A program made the position numbers and the translations under genes. Of a DNA stretch of 64,000 nucleotides, positions 7,832-18,452 are shown piece by piece. Every line of letters starts with the position of its first letter. Positions within the stretch are counted from its first letter, which is position 1. Source of the DNA: Gramella sp. MT6 (lineage in GTDB: Bacteria > Bacteroidota > Bacteroidia > Flavobacteriales > Flavobacteriaceae); NCBI RefSeq assembly GCF_019357415.1, contig NZ_CP048410.1:372001-436000 (forward strand), read 5' to 3'. Below the pieces are notes generated by a model. It searched no databases. It was not told the DNA's origin and saw nothing but the letters and a program-made list of their open reading frames with translations.

Positions 7832-10427
7832 CCAACATGCGTTTGATCTCGTTTAGCTTCATCAAAGCTTCTACCGGAGTCAGTGTGTCTATATCTATGC
7901 CCAGTAATTCCTGTTTCAGATCTTCCAGCAATGGATCATCCAAATTAAAGAAACTAAGCTGCATCTCGTCTTCAGCAGATCGTTTTAATACCGCCCCGGA
8001 ATCTTCCATAGAGTGCGACGCCTCCAGTTTGGCTAGTATCTTGTTGGCCCTATGCAGCACCATTTGAGGCATTCCGGCCATCTTGGCTACGTGGATACCA
8101 AAACTATGCTCACTCCCGCCAGGTACAAGCTTACGCAGGAACAAGACATTATCCTTCAATTCCTTTACCGAAACATTGAAATTCTTGATCCGGTCAAAGG
8201 TTTCGCACATCTCATTTAGTTCGTGGTAATGCGTGGCGAACAGGGTCTTAGGTTTTGAAGGATGTTCGTGCAAATATTCACTAATTGCCCAGGCGATGGA
8301 GATCCCATCATAGGTACTGGTTCCTCGACCAATTTCATCCAGCAGAACCAGGCTACGGTCTGAAATATTATTCAGGATGCTGGCGGTTTCATTCATCTCT
8401 ACCATAAAAGTAGATTCGCCCATAGAAATATTATCGCTGGCCCCTACCCTGGTAAAGATCTTATCTACCAGGCCGATCTCGGCAGATCTCGCCGGTACAA
8501 AACTTCCCATTTGCGCCATAAGCACGATGAGCGCAGTCTGTCTTAAAATAGCCGACTTACCACTCATATTAGGCCCCGTGATCATAATGATCTGCTGCTC
8601 TTCCCTGTCCACGTGCAGGTTATTGGTCACATAAACTTCTCCCGGGGGCAATTGCTTCTCGATTACCGGGTGACGGCCTTCTTCAATATCCAATCCGTAA
8701 GAATCTCTGATCTCCGGCTTGGAATAATTCTCTGCCTGCGCCTGTTGGGCAAATGAACATAAACAGTCCAGCCTGGCGATCAATCTCGCATTCTGCTGCA
8801 CTGGATCTATATATTCAGCCATCCAGGAAACCAGCTTCCCGAATAATTGCTGCTCTAACTGCAGGATCTTTTCTTCGGCACCTAAAATTTTCGATTCGTA
8901 TTCCTTGAGCTCCTCGGTAATATACCTTTCAGCATTCACCAAAGTTTGCTTGCGTATCCAGGTTTCGGGAACCTTATCTTTATGAGTATTTCTAACTTCT
9001 ATATAATATCCGTAAACATTATTGCTCCCGATCTTTAGAGAAGAAATACCCGTGGCTTCGGTTTCCCTCTGGATCATATTATCCAGATAATCCTTTCCGG
9101 AAAATGCAATATCTCTAAGCTCATCCAGCTCTTTGGTAAAACCTCTGGCGATCACATTTCCTTTCTGAACATTTACCGGTGCCTCCTCGCTTATGCTTTC
9201 CGTGATCTTTTCCCGAAGCAGGTCGCAGGAATGTAAATTATCCCCAATGATCTTCAGGGCTTCGTTATTGCATTTCAAGGCCAGTTCCTTTACCGGAATG
9301 ATCGCATTAAGGGAATTCTTAAGCTGATTCACTTCCCGCGGACTAATTCTTTGCGTTGCCACTTTGGAGATCAAACGTTCCAGGTCGCTTATCTCTCGGA
9401 TTTGATCCTGGACATCTCCCAGGGTTTCCGGATTTTTGATAAGAAAATCAACCACCTGCAGCCTCTTTTCGATCATTTCAGCATCCTTAAGAGGCAGGGC
9501 CAACCAGCGCTTTAATAGTCGGCCACCCATAGGCGAGATCGTCTTATCTATAACATCCAAAAGGGTAACCGCATTAGCCGCGGTAGAATGATATAATTCC
9601 AGGTTACGGATAGTGAACCTGTCCATCCAGACATACTGCTCTTCGGCGATGCGGTTTATAGAACTTATATGCTGAAGCCGGTGATGCCTGGTTTCTGCCA
9701 GGTAATACAACACGGCTCCGGAAGCTATGATGCCTTCCTCCAGATGATCTATCCCAAATCCTTTTAAGGACTTGGTCTGAAAATGTCCATTCAGGGTTTC
9801 TTCAGCATAATCAGTTTTAAAGATCCAGTCGTCCAGGTAAAAACAATGCATGTCTTTCCCGAAACTCTCGTTGAATTCTTTTTTGAATTTCTTCTGAACC
9901 AGGACCTCACTAGGCCCGAAGTTCTGAAGTAATTTATCTATATACTCCCTGTTTCCCTGGGCGCATAAAAATTCCCCGGTAGAAACATCTAAAAATGAAA
10001 CTCCCAGGTTCTTTTTTCCGAAGTGAACGGCACAAAGAAAGTTATTGGATTTACTGCTAAGAATATCATCATTCATCGCTACACCGGGCGTCACCAATTC
10101 AGTCACCCCACGTTTTACGATGGTCTTGGTCATTTTAGGATCTTCCAGCTGGTCACAAATAGCAACCCTCTGCCCTGCTTTAACAAGTTTAGGTAGATAG
10201 GTGTTCAATGAATGATGCGGAAAGCCGGCAAGCTCGGTTCGCTCTCCTCCATTATTTCGGTTTGTAAGAACGATATTCAGGATACGGGCAGCCTTTACGG
10301 CGTCTTCTCCAAAGGTTTCATAAAAATCCCCGACTCTAAACAGTAACATGGCATCAGGATACTTTAGCTTGATGCTATTATACTGCTGCATTAACGGGGT
10401 TACCTTCTGAGATTTCTTTGCTGCCAA
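7812..10427 (-). CDS. mutS: DNA mismatch repair protein MutS
   Basis: 871 residues, the usual MutS length. The N-terminal mismatch-recognition domain has the wedge motif FYE (F35 and E37 in [10 protein letters not shown]). The connector, lever and clamp domains follow, and the C-terminal ABC-type ATPase has Walker [15 protein letters not shown], Walker [17 protein letters not shown] and the ATHYHEL switch. It binds mismatches and small loops and licenses MutL in post-replicative repair in the cytoplasm. It starts with ATG 46 nt after the stop of a small membrane-protein gene, so shared transcription is possible. No sign of truncation. Confidence 0.98.
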   Translation of the reverse strand: MAAKKSQKVTPLMQQYNSIKLKYPDAMLLFRVGDFYETFGEDAVKAARILNIVLTNRNNGGERTELAGFPHHSLNTYLPKLVKAGQRVAICDQLEDPKMTKTIVKRGVTELVTPGVAMNDDILSSKSNNFLCAVHFGKKNLGVSFLDVSTGEFLCAQGNREYIDKLLQNFGPSEVLVQKKFKKEFNESFGKDMHCFYLDDWIFKTDYAEETLNGHFQTKSLKGFGIDHLEEGIIASGAVLYYLAETRHHRLQHISSINRIAEEQYVWMDRFTIRNLELYHSTAANAVTLLDVIDKTISPMGGRLLKRWLALPLKDAEMIEKRLQVVDFLIKNPETLGDVQDQIREISDLERLISKVATQRISPREVNQLKNSLNAIIPVKELALKCNNEALKIIGDNLHSCDLLREKITESISEEAPVNVQKGNVIARGFTKELDELRDIAFSGKDYLDNMIQRETEATGISSLKIGSNNVYGYYIEVRNTHKDKVPETWIRKQTLVNAERYITEELKEYESKILGAEEKILQLEQQLFGKLVSWMAEYIDPVQQNARLIARLDCLCSFAQQAQAENYSKPEIRDSYGLDIEEGRHPVIEKQLPPGEVYVTNNLHVDREEQQIIMITGPNMSGKSAILRQTALIVLMAQMGSFVPARSAEIGLVDKIFTRVGASDNISMGESTFMVEMNETASILNNISDRSLVLLDEIGRGTSTYDGISIAWAISEYLHEHPSKPKTLFATHYHELNEMCETFDRIKNFNVSVKELKDNVLFLRKLVPGGSEHSFGIHVAKMAGMPQMVLHRANKILAKLEASHSMEDSGAVLKRSAEDEMQLSFFNLDDPLLEDLKQELLGIDIDTLTPVEALMKLNEIKRMLAINNKQ

Positions 10428-10473
10428 TTTTCCGGGATTTTAGGATTGCTAAAGTAAAGATTAGGCGGTTTGC

Positions 10474-10899
10474 TTAAAAATTATAATCCGAAATTTTAAG
10501 GATAAGACTCCCTAAAAATAAAATCGACCAGAAGAAGGTGCGCCACCAGTTCTTTTTAACCAGGCTGGTGGTGATCTCCTCGCAGGATTCGTCAGGCTTG
10601 ATGGAATTGTGCAAGGGAACGAAGATCAAAAAAGTAAGTATCCAGGTTATAAGAACAATGATAATGCTCCCCCAGGTGTATAAATTCTGTACCTGCATTA
10701 ATTGCATTATCGTCACTACAAGCTGCGCGATCATCAACGGGCCGACGATCACGCCAATACGCTGGGTATAGATCTTATGCCATTTCCCCAGGTCTTCAAT
10801 CTTATAATAGCATAGCCCGGGATAGATGACTAGTTGAACGATCCAGATCAAAACCATCAATCCAAAATCAACCAAAAGCCTTATTAATTGAAGATCCAC
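10474..10899 (-). CDS. Small membrane protein with four predicted helices, unknown function
   Basis: 141 residues with four hydrophobic helices at about 8-28, 48-68, 74-96 and 118-135. The first helix is followed by WIVQLVIYPGLCYY; a short charged loop (SIKPDESCEE) precedes the last helix. The pattern resembles small uncharacterised four-helix membrane proteins (DUF1772-like in general look), but I cannot name the family. It lies 33 nt after the ABC transporter gene and 46 nt before mutS on the same strand, so it may be co-transcribed with the transporter. Confidence 0.65.
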   Translation of the reverse strand: MDLQLIRLLVDFGLMVLIWIVQLVIYPGLCYYKIEDLGKWHKIYTQRIGVIVGPLMIAQLVVTIMQLMQVQNLYTWGSIIIVLITWILTFLIFVPLHNSIKPDESCEEITTSLVKKNWWRTFFWSILFLGSLILKISDYNF

Positions 10900-10932
10900 A
10901 CTTTAAAATTTGGTGTAAAAATAAAGATCCAT

Positions 10933-12765
10933 TTATTGATAACCAGCTGCCTGCAGGTTAAAAAGTTCGGCGTAGAGCTTATCGTTTGCCATTAACTCCA
11001 GATGGGTTCCTATTTCCAGCACAGCTCCATCCTTTAGAACCATGATCCTATCTGCAATTCTCACCGTGCTGAACCTGTGCGAGATGATCACCGCGGTCTT
11101 TCCTTCGGTTAGCTTTATAAACCTCTGAAAGGCTTCCGTTTCAGCACGGGCGTCCAAAGCAGAAGTTGGTTCATCCAGGATCAATACTTCAGAATCTTTC
11201 ATATAAGCTCTGGCGATGGCGATCTTTTGCCACTGCCCTCCGGAAAGGTCTTTACCATGCTTAAACCTTTTACCAAGAGGTTGATCATAACCTAAAGGAA
11301 GATCTTTCACCACTTCCCGGGCGAGACTTTTTTCAGCTGCGCCATCTATACGCGACTGATTAGAAATTTCACCGATCTCTCCCATAGCGATATTTTCCCT
11401 CAGGGTTAATTCAAATTTCACAAAATCCTGGAAGATCACTCCAAAATACTGCTGGTAGGCCGCCTGATCATATTTTTTAATAGGAATACCATCCAGAAGA
11501 ATCTGGCCTTCGGTTGGTTCATAGAACTGAAGCAAAAGTTTAATCAACGTGGTTTTCCCGGCTCCATTTTCGCCAACAAAGGCAAGTTTTTCTCCAGCCT
11601 TCAGTTCAAAATTAATATTTCGAACCACCCATTTTTCAGATTTGGGATATTTAAAGCCAACATTGATAAATTCAAATCCTTTCTCGATCTTTTCGGGCAG
11701 GTCGAGTTTCCCATCGGTAGAGCTTTCGGCATAGGTAAGATCCAGAAATTCGAAGTAATCCTGCAGATATAACGCGCTTTCGGTAATTGCCGTAAACCTG
11801 GTAAAAAACCCCTGCAGTTTAGACCTTAACCTGTTGAAGGATCCAGAAAGAAAAGTAAGGTCACCCAGGCTGAAAATTCCGGCAACGGTCCTGAAGATTA
11901 TAAAAATATAAGCGCCGTAATAAGCGGCAGTTCCAATCACATTAAAAACAGAACCCCAGCCCGCACGCTGTTTTGCCAGTCTCTTACTTTGTAAATAATA
12001 TTTATCTGAAAGTCCCTTGAAACGATCTGCCAGGTAATTCGATAGTCCGAATAATTTCACCTCTTTTGCGGTAACATCACTGGCCCCGGCATATCTTAGA
12101 TAATCCAGTTCACGCCGTTCTTGGGTCCAGCTACGAGCCAGTGAATAGCTGGTTCCGCTGAATTTGATCTCATTGATGATAGTCGGGATAATAGAAACCA
12201 CCAGAAGAATGATAAGCCAGGGTTCAAAAGCCACCACCCCGGCAAGCAGGGATATGATAACGATCACATCTTCTCCCTGGGTTAAAATATTAGACATTAA
12301 ACCTACTCGGCCTGTAGTTTGCTGGCGTGCCCTTTCCAGTTTATCATAGAATTCTGAATCTTCCAACTGGTCCAGGTTCAATTCTGAAGTCTTTTTAATG
12401 ATCTTCACGGAAGTGTCTATGGAATATTGATCGCCTAAAAGAGCATCGCTAAGGCTTATTCCCCGGCTAAGCAGATCTGAAATGATGGCAAGCCCAAATT
12501 CTGCCGCAACCAGGATCCAGAGCCTGTCGAGATCTTTAGTTTCAGCGGCGATCTGCACCACCACCTCATCGATGATCAGTTTTCCTACCCACAGCATGAC
12601 CACGGGAAGGATCGCATTCAATATTCTTCCACTGATATTAGTGTAAAAAAGAAGCGGATTCACCCGTTTGATCTCCTTAAAAAAGCGGGGTACAAATTTT
12701 AGGGAAGCAAAGCTTTCCCGGAAATTGATATTATTGGTTTCGAATGATTTTTTAGGCCTGGGCAA
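10933..12765 (-). CDS. ABC exporter, fused permease-ATPase half transporter (MsbA/MDR-like)
   Basis: 610 residues. The N-terminal part (about 40-330) holds hydrophobic helices of a type IV exporter transmembrane domain. The C-terminal nucleotide-binding domain has Walker A GENGAGKTTL, the Q-loop FGVIFQDFVKF, signature LSGGQWQKIAIARAY, Walker B VLILDEPTSALD and the H-loop SHRFSTVR. It should work as a homodimer exporting a lipid, peptide or drug-like substrate across the inner membrane; the substrate cannot be told from sequence. It lies 96 nt after the signalling operon on the same strand with no strong terminator between, so read-through is possible. Confidence 0.9.
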   Translation of the reverse strand: MPRPKKSFETNNINFRESFASLKFVPRFFKEIKRVNPLLFYTNISGRILNAILPVVMLWVGKLIIDEVVVQIAAETKDLDRLWILVAAEFGLAIISDLLSRGISLSDALLGDQYSIDTSVKIIKKTSELNLDQLEDSEFYDKLERARQQTTGRVGLMSNILTQGEDVIVIISLLAGVVAFEPWLIILLVVSIIPTIINEIKFSGTSYSLARSWTQERRELDYLRYAGASDVTAKEVKLFGLSNYLADRFKGLSDKYYLQSKRLAKQRAGWGSVFNVIGTAAYYGAYIFIIFRTVAGIFSLGDLTFLSGSFNRLRSKLQGFFTRFTAITESALYLQDYFEFLDLTYAESSTDGKLDLPEKIEKGFEFINVGFKYPKSEKWVVRNINFELKAGEKLAFVGENGAGKTTLIKLLLQFYEPTEGQILLDGIPIKKYDQAAYQQYFGVIFQDFVKFELTLRENIAMGEIGEISNQSRIDGAAEKSLAREVVKDLPLGYDQPLGKRFKHGKDLSGGQWQKIAIARAYMKDSEVLILDEPTSALDARAETEAFQRFIKLTEGKTAVIISHRFSTVRIADRIMVLKDGAVLEIGTHLELMANDKLYAELFNLQAAGYQ

Positions 12766-12861
12766 ATTTTTCCATTTAAATATTAGTGCAATTTAAGGCT
12801 AAACCTAAAATTCTCCTTCGCCTGAGTCGGGAATTAAGCCATTAAATTTCAAAACTTACGG

Positions 12862-13902
12862 TTATTCCAAAACTTCAAAAATAGTTACCGGTTCGACCTT
12901 ATTCTTCAAATTAAATTTCCCTAATTCCCGGCACTTGAAATATTCCTTTATTTTCTCATAGCAGGACTCCCCAATAATGATCTGGTTCTCTTTTGCGATA
13001 TCCTGAAACCGGGCAGCTGTATTCACCGTATCACCGATCACCGTGTAATCCAGTCGCTTTAAACTTTCAGAACCTATATTTCCGGAAGTCATCTCCCCGC
13101 TTTTGATCCCTATGGAAACCTTGGGTTTAAAATCTGAATTCTCATCTGGAGGATCCAGTTCACTTATCTTATTTCTTACGGCCAGTGCCGCATCTACAGC
13201 CCGATCTAAATGATAATCTCCACGAAAAACAGCCATTATAGCATCGCCTATGAATTTATCTATGAACCCCTTTTGGGCTATGATCTCCTTCGCCATAACA
13301 TCAAAATAGGTATTTATCATTTTCACCACGGTATTGGGAGGCGCAGTTTCGCTTATCCTGGTAAAACCAACCATGTCGATAAAAACCACGCTGCCTTCTA
13401 TGGTTTCATTTTCCATTAAGGAAGACTCATATTCCCTACTGTTCATGAATTTAAGAACATTTTCATCCACGTACATTTTGAGAATATCATTCTCCTTTAT
13501 GGCGATCAGAGTATCTTTTAATTGCCTCGCATGCTGGATCGTTTTTTCAACGGTGATAGAAAGGTCTTCAAAGTTTATTGGTTTGGTTATAAAGTCGAAT
13601 GCACCGCGATTCATGGCCGTACGAATATTTTCCATGTCTCCATAGGCTGAAACGATCACCGCCTTGATGAGGGGATTCTTCTCATTCAACTTAGTCAGTA
13701 AAGTGAGGCCGTCCATTTCTGGCATATTGATATCGCTCAAAACAATATCTGTATCGGGTTCTTCCGAAATTTTCTCGAGGGCATCACGGCCGTTCAGGGC
13801 AAACCGGAAATCATATTCGTTATCCCGGATCTTCTTCCTGAACTTCTGCTTGATTAAAATCTCAAGATCTGCTTCGTCATCGACTACCAGTATTTTGACC
13901 AT
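12862..13902 (-). CDS. Response regulator with class III adenylate cyclase output
   Basis: 346 residues. The receiver (1-125) has VVDDE, phospho-acceptor D57 in LSDINMP, and FITKP. A short helical linker leads to a class III cyclase domain (about 165-346). All catalytic residues are visible: metal ligands D176 (FIDMVGFT) and D220 (KFIGDAIMAVF), adenine-binding K216, and transition-state N294 and R298 in VNTAARF. T287 (DYTVIGD) stands where class IIIa enzymes have Asp, which places it in class IIIb, predicted to make cAMP. It is the only output-domain gene and the last of the seven-gene kinase operon, 22 nt after the previous gene, so phosphorelay from the four kinases into cAMP is the natural reading (inference). 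Confidence 0.93.
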   Translation of the reverse strand: MVKILVVDDEADLEILIKQKFRKKIRDNEYDFRFALNGRDALEKISEEPDTDIVLSDINMPEMDGLTLLTKLNEKNPLIKAVIVSAYGDMENIRTAMNRGAFDFITKPINFEDLSITVEKTIQHARQLKDTLIAIKENDILKMYVDENVLKFMNSREYESSLMENETIEGSVVFIDMVGFTRISETAPPNTVVKMINTYFDVMAKEIIAQKGFIDKFIGDAIMAVFRGDYHLDRAVDAALAVRNKISELDPPDENSDFKPKVSIGIKSGEMTSGNIGSESLKRLDYTVIGDTVNTAARFQDIAKENQIIIGESCYEKIKEYFKCRELGKFNLKNKVEPVTIFEVLE

Positions 13903-13924
13903 GTTTAGAGATTTAATTATTTAT

Positions 13925-14305
13925 TTAGTTTAAACCACCAGGTATTCTTAACTCATTCCTCAGAGATTCAAAATTGATTGGTTTGGTAAAAAATTCCTTG
14001 GCTCCAGAATTTATAGCCTTATTGTAATTCTCAGAATCACCATAAGCAGAGATCATGCTTACCGGGATTTTAGGAAATCGTTTTTTTATTTTTTCAAGCA
14101 GCTCCAGGCCTGTCATTCCCGGCATATTAATATCAGAAAAAACATAAACCACATCGGGCGGATCCTTCCTTTCAAGGATCTTCAAGGCCTCTTTACCTGA
14201 AAATGCAAAATCTATTTCGAGGTCATTATTCCTTATTTCTTTTCTGAACTTCTGCCGGAAAAGGTCTTCTATATCTTTTTCATCATCTACTACCATTATT
14301 TTCAT
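13925..14305 (-). CDS. Single-domain response regulator (CheY-like), copy 1
   Basis: 126 residues, receiver only: VVDDEK, phospho-acceptor D58 in FSDINMP, SAYGDSE and the conserved FTKP lysine. It has no output domain, so it should pass phosphate on or bind a partner. The first 118 residues differ from the receiver at 18070-18447 at only nine positions. The end differs: this copy finishes with LRIPGGLN instead of the amphipathic last helix (IYDLIKK), so its alpha-5 helix is lost or altered. It lies 21 nt after the propeller kinase and 22 nt before the receiver-cyclase. Confidence 0.93.
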   Translation of the reverse strand: MKIMVVDDEKDIEDLFRQKFRKEIRNNDLEIDFAFSGKEALKILERKDPPDVVYVFSDINMPGMTGLELLEKIKKRFPKIPVSMISAYGDSENYNKAINSGAKEFFTKPINFESLRNELRIPGGLN

Positions 14306-14326
14306 ATTCCTTCAGATTTATTTTGA

Positions 14327-17300
14327 TCAATGCTTCTTTTTAAGATTTGCTGGCAACTGTATGGTAAAGGTGGTGCCCTCCTCGATGATTTCCTCACCAT
14401 ACCCGTTAGAGGTAACAGGAACGCCACTCTGTGTTTTTAGTTTTAAAATACCGCCATGAGTTTTTATGATATCATATGAAAGGGAAAGCCCCAAACCAGT
14501 CCCCTGTCCGCTAGGTTTCGTGGTGAAAAAAGGTTGAAAGATCTTTTCCTGAACTTCTGAAGGAATCCCTCTTCCATTATCAATAATATTGATATTAATG
14601 AACTTCCCGGCTTTCTCTGTACTTACAATTACCATGGGCTGATAATTTTCATCACTGGTTGTTCTCTTCCTTTCTGAAACCGCATAGAACGCATTATTGA
14701 TCAGGTTTAAAAATACACGGCCAATATCCTGCGGAGCGACATAGATCTTCGGAAGCGACTCATCGAAGTCTGTCTTCATCCCGGCGTTAAAAGTTTTATC
14801 CTTGGCCCTCAAACCATGATAGGATAACCTTAAATATTCATCGGCCAGTTTATTAATGTCGGTAAGTTCTTTTTCTGTACTGCTGTTACGGCTGTGCTGG
14901 AGCATACCCTTCACAATTGCATCTGCCCTTTGCCCGTGATGCCTTATCTTTTTTTCATTTTCAGCAATATCAAACAACAATTCATCTTCAAGTTCCAGGT
15001 CACGCTCCTGTTTATCCTTAAGTCTTTCCTGGCGCAACTCATCAATCAATTCAGAATTTACTTCGGAAAAATTATTCACGAAATTCAGCGGATTCTGGAT
15101 CTCATGCGCAATTCCTGCAGTTAGTTCACCCAGACTGGCCATTTTTTCAGACTGAATTAACTGAGCCTGGGTATTTTCCAGATCATGAATACTCTTTTGT
15201 AATTGTGCGGTCCTTTCAGAAACCCGTTCTTCCAGGATGCGATTTTCCTTTTTAAGCCATTGCGAGCGATATTGTATAATGCTGTATAAGATCAAAATTG
15301 CTAGTAATCCATACAAAAGGTAAGCCCACCAGGTTTTCCACCATGGAGGAACTATACTGAAACTGAATTGAGCAGGTTCGCTCCAGATATTATTATAGCC
15401 TTTAGAACGAACCATGAAAGTATAGTATCCCGGGGGCAAATCCCGGTAGTTTTCACTAGTTGTTTCCTTTGATATCGGGCTCCAGGTTTTATCGATGCCT
15501 TCAAGGAAATACCTGTAAACAACACTGCCAGGATTATCATAATTCAAACTTGTATAGCTAAAACTAAGATAGTTCTCATCATGCGGTAAGTTCAGTTCTT
15601 CAGGAAGATAATAAGGGCCTGCAAGATCTTTCCATTCAATATCGCTTTGCTCCTCAGGGTTATCCTGATTCCCAATAATGATAAAATTATCCCGGTTAGA
15701 ATTCCATATCGTATCAAACCCCTGCCGCTTATCTTTTAAGTAACTACCGGCATGAAACTCCTTATTTTCATCGGTAAGATTTAAACCCGTAATATAGGTG
15801 TGGGAAGCTGTGGTGTCCTGTTCAATTTCGTCTATGACGGTAAGGATCTGGTTTTCCACCCCTGCCCACAACCTGTCATTATTATCAAAAGAAATACTAC
15901 CCTGGGACACATCAAGATAATTTAGCCCCTGGTTAACATCTATGGTCTTAACGTCCCATAGAAGCTCATCTGTTGCCTGCGATTTTCTTTCATCTATAAC
16001 ATTAAATCCTTTGGAAGAACCCGTATAAACCTTGCCCTTGTGGAGAGCAACATCATAAACATCATTAGCTGCCAAACCCTGGTCTGTTGAGAAGTTATAT
16101 ATGCTATCCCTGTCTGCCTTTAAAAACTGCAGGCCTTTTTCGCCAGCCAACCAGGCTGAGTTATTTTCGTCAAATTCCATGGCAAATATGTTGCCTGCTA
16201 GAATTCCATTTTCTGCAGTAAGCAGGTAACTTAGATTTTTTTCCAGATCTACCTTCTGTACTCCCAAATCCCTCCAGCCTACCCAAATATCCCCTTCCAA
16301 ATCTATTTCCAAAAAATCATTGAAAGAGATCGAATCATTCCTGAAATCGAAAAACTCAGATCTTGAATTATCAAGATCTACAGCCATCAATTCTCCCCCG
16401 GTTCCTGCCAACCACATTTTGCCATTTTCACCCTGGGTAATACGCCTGATACTATCGGTTTTAATACCTTCAGTTCTGGTTAAAAATTGTATAGTTTCTT
16501 GCTCGGGATCTATAATAGTGGCTCCTGCAACATTTCCACAGGTCCAGATCCTGCCCTGTGCATCCTCAGTTAAACCGGTATGCCTCGCAGCTCTTAAACC
16601 AGCTTCCCTACCAAAATGTGTTATCTGCTTTTTTACTGGATCATAAACATCAATCCCATTGTAAGTACCAATCCAGGTCTTCCCATCTTTTGCCTGTAGG
16701 GTAGCCCAAACCTGATTTGCCCCCAGGCCATCTTCAACGCTAAAATTTCCTGGACGCCCGTTCTTATTATTTATCTTGAAAAGACCTCCGTTCATCGCCT
16801 TGGTCAACCAGATCTGGCCTTCTTCATCTTCAAGCATTGGAAAATAAACTTCCTTTGCCTCGGAATCATTTAAAATAAATTCTTCAGAACTGCTAAGATC
16901 TGGCAAGAATCTTTTTACGATTCCTTTTTCTAAAACCGTCCAGATGTTACCCTGCGTATCTTCTAGAACAAAATCTGCAATGTTTAGTGTATCTTTTGAA
17001 ATAGTTAGGTGAACCATTTGATGATCCTTTTTATCGATTCCGGTCACCTGGGTTCCATTAGTAATCCAAATCCTGTTTGAGGGGCCCTGGCTTACATGGT
17101 AGATTGGTTCTTTCAGGAATTCTCCCTGAATTAAATAGGTTCTCTTTTTTTCAAGATCGATCACCCTTAGTCTTTTTCGAGAAGTCAACCACATTAACCC
17201 ATCTTCATCTTGCATAGGTGTCACAAATGGATCCAGGCCTTGCTCACTATCATTAAAATATCTGGCAGATCTTCCGTCAAAATCGATAATACTATATCCT

Positions 17301-18064
17301 GTAGCCGCGTCTGAAGCCCATATTCTTCCTTCATTATCTTCCTCGAGGCCAAAAACAGGAGTTTTGCCAGGTAGGTTCTCCAATTCCAGTATTAGTTTAC
17401 GGTCTAAATCCAATATCATTAACCTCTCATTGCTGGCCAACCATATCCTTCCTTTCGAATCTACCAGAAGGGCAGTTGTTACAGGAACATTGATACCCTG
17501 ATTAGCACCGTACATTTCAATATTTTCTGAGTCGTAACGAGCTATACCATAGTTAGTGGCAATCCAAAGCATCCCTTCATTATCCTTTACTATATTGAAA
17601 GGATTTCCGGAAAGCCCAAAATTGAAGTTAGAACTCAAAACTCCCCTACTAGTGCCTGGCTGCTTCACCAATGAACCGGCTTTTCGTATTTCGGGATCAC
17701 CAAGCTCCACAACCTTAACTTTTATTTTATTTTCAGGTAATTTTTCAAGATCAAAAGGACTGGAAGGCAGACTGTCCAGGTAAAATGCTTCAGAAACGAT
17801 CTCCTTTTCAACTGGTTCTAACTCTCCTATTTCAAAAGATTTCGAGGGCAATTTATCCCAGTCGAACTTTAATTGTGGAAGTGCTTTTAATTGTACTTCC
17901 TCCCGGGTAATGGTATCGGGTGCTGGCATTCGGAAAGGTTTAGCCACCGGTTGCTCATATCCCAGATCCTTTTTAGGAAATTCGGGGGTTTCGGGAGCAT
18001 CCTGACAGGAAAGGAATGCACATGCACCTATCAGGAAAAAATATTTGAAAATAGCTTCTTTCAT
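14327..18064 (-). CDS. Lipoprotein-type beta-propeller sensor histidine kinase
   Basis: 1245 residues. The N-terminal signal ends in a lipobox (AFLSC, Cys20). About residues 130-780 are two-component-regulator propeller blades with recurring G-x-I/M-W-x-A/G units, then a Y_Y_Y domain (about 800-900). One transmembrane helix lies near 910-932 (WAYLLYGLLAILILYSI), followed by a coiled coil, a HisKA core with AGIAHEIQNPLNFVNNF and an HATPase domain (NNAFYAV, DNGRGIP, GTGLGLSLSYDI). It resembles the sensor half of flavobacterial hybrid two-component systems for glycans but has no receiver or AraC-type output of its own. It is flanked by two near-identical receiver genes, the likely partners. Ligand unknown. 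Confidence 0.92.
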   Translation of the reverse strand: MKEAIFKYFFLIGACAFLSCQDAPETPEFPKKDLGYEQPVAKPFRMPAPDTITREEVQLKALPQLKFDWDKLPSKSFEIGELEPVEKEIVSEAFYLDSLPSSPFDLEKLPENKIKVKVVELGDPEIRKAGSLVKQPGTSRGVLSSNFNFGLSGNPFNIVKDNEGMLWIATNYGIARYDSENIEMYGANQGINVPVTTALLVDSKGRIWLASNERLMILDLDRKLILELENLPGKTPVFGLEEDNEGRIWASDAATGYSIIDFDGRSARYFNDSEQGLDPFVTPMQDEDGLMWLTSRKRLRVIDLEKKRTYLIQGEFLKEPIYHVSQGPSNRIWITNGTQVTGIDKKDHQMVHLTISKDTLNIADFVLEDTQGNIWTVLEKGIVKRFLPDLSSSEEFILNDSEAKEVYFPMLEDEEGQIWLTKAMNGGLFKINNKNGRPGNFSVEDGLGANQVWATLQAKDGKTWIGTYNGIDVYDPVKKQITHFGREAGLRAARHTGLTEDAQGRIWTCGNVAGATIIDPEQETIQFLTRTEGIKTDSIRRITQGENGKMWLAGTGGELMAVDLDNSRSEFFDFRNDSISFNDFLEIDLEGDIWVGWRDLGVQKVDLEKNLSYLLTAENGILAGNIFAMEFDENNSAWLAGEKGLQFLKADRDSIYNFSTDQGLAANDVYDVALHKGKVYTGSSKGFNVIDERKSQATDELLWDVKTIDVNQGLNYLDVSQGSISFDNNDRLWAGVENQILTVIDEIEQDTTASHTYITGLNLTDENKEFHAGSYLKDKRQGFDTIWNSNRDNFIIIGNQDNPEEQSDIEWKDLAGPYYLPEELNLPHDENYLSFSYTSLNYDNPGSVVYRYFLEGIDKTWSPISKETTSENYRDLPPGYYTFMVRSKGYNNIWSEPAQFSFSIVPPWWKTWWAYLLYGLLAILILYSIIQYRSQWLKKENRILEERVSERTAQLQKSIHDLENTQAQLIQSEKMASLGELTAGIAHEIQNPLNFVNNFSEVNSELIDELRQERLKDKQERDLELEDELLFDIAENEKKIRHHGQRADAIVKGMLQHSRNSSTEKELTDINKLADEYLRLSYHGLRAKDKTFNAGMKTDFDESLPKIYVAPQDIGRVFLNLINNAFYAVSERKRTTSDENYQPMVIVSTEKAGKFININIIDNGRGIPSEVQEKIFQPFFTTKPSGQGTGLGLSLSYDIIKTHGGILKLKTQSGVPVTSNGYGEEIIEEGTTFTIQLPANLKKKH

Positions 18065-18069
18065 CTGTT

Positions 18070-18447
18070 TTACTTTTTGATGAGATCATATATTTCTTTT
18101 CTAAGAGATTCAAAATCGATTGGTTTGGTAAAAAATTCCTTGGCTCCAGAATTTATAGCCTTGTTATAATTCTCTGAATCGCCATAAGCAGAGATCATGC
18201 TTACCGGGATCTTAGGGAATTGCTTTTTTATTTTTTCAAGAAGCTCCAGGCCAGTCATTCCAGGCATATTTATATCAGAAAAAACATATACCACTTCGGG
18301 AGGATCTTTTCTTTCAAGGATCTTCAATGCTTCCTTACCTGAAAATGCAAATTCGATCTCTAAATCATTATTCCTTATTTCTTTTCTGAACTTTTGACGA
18401 AAAAGAGCCTCCACATCTTTTTCATCATCTACGATCAATATTTTCAT
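18070..18447 (-). CDS. Single-domain response regulator (CheY-like), copy 2
   Basis: 125 residues with VDDEKDVE, phospho-acceptor D58 in FSDINMP, and FTKP. Unlike copy 1 at 13925-14305 it keeps a normal last helix (LRKEIYDLIKK). The two copies are about 92% identical in protein and nearly as similar in DNA, which implies a recent duplication or gene conversion. It sits 5 nt after the SnoaL-like kinase gene and 5 nt before the propeller kinase gene, so it is tightly co-translated with both. With no output domain, it probably acts as a phosphate shuttle. Confidence 0.94.
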   Translation of the reverse strand: MKILIVDDEKDVEALFRQKFRKEIRNNDLEIEFAFSGKEALKILERKDPPEVVYVFSDINMPGMTGLELLEKIKKQFPKIPVSMISAYGDSENYNKAINSGAKEFFTKPIDFESLRKEIYDLIKK

Positions 18448-18452
18448 ATTCC

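Noticed and set aside
14327..18064. Hybrid two-component system (HTCS) of a glycan-use locus
   Set aside because: The propeller kinase has no receiver or AraC-type domain, and no SusC/SusD or glycoside hydrolase genes are nearby.
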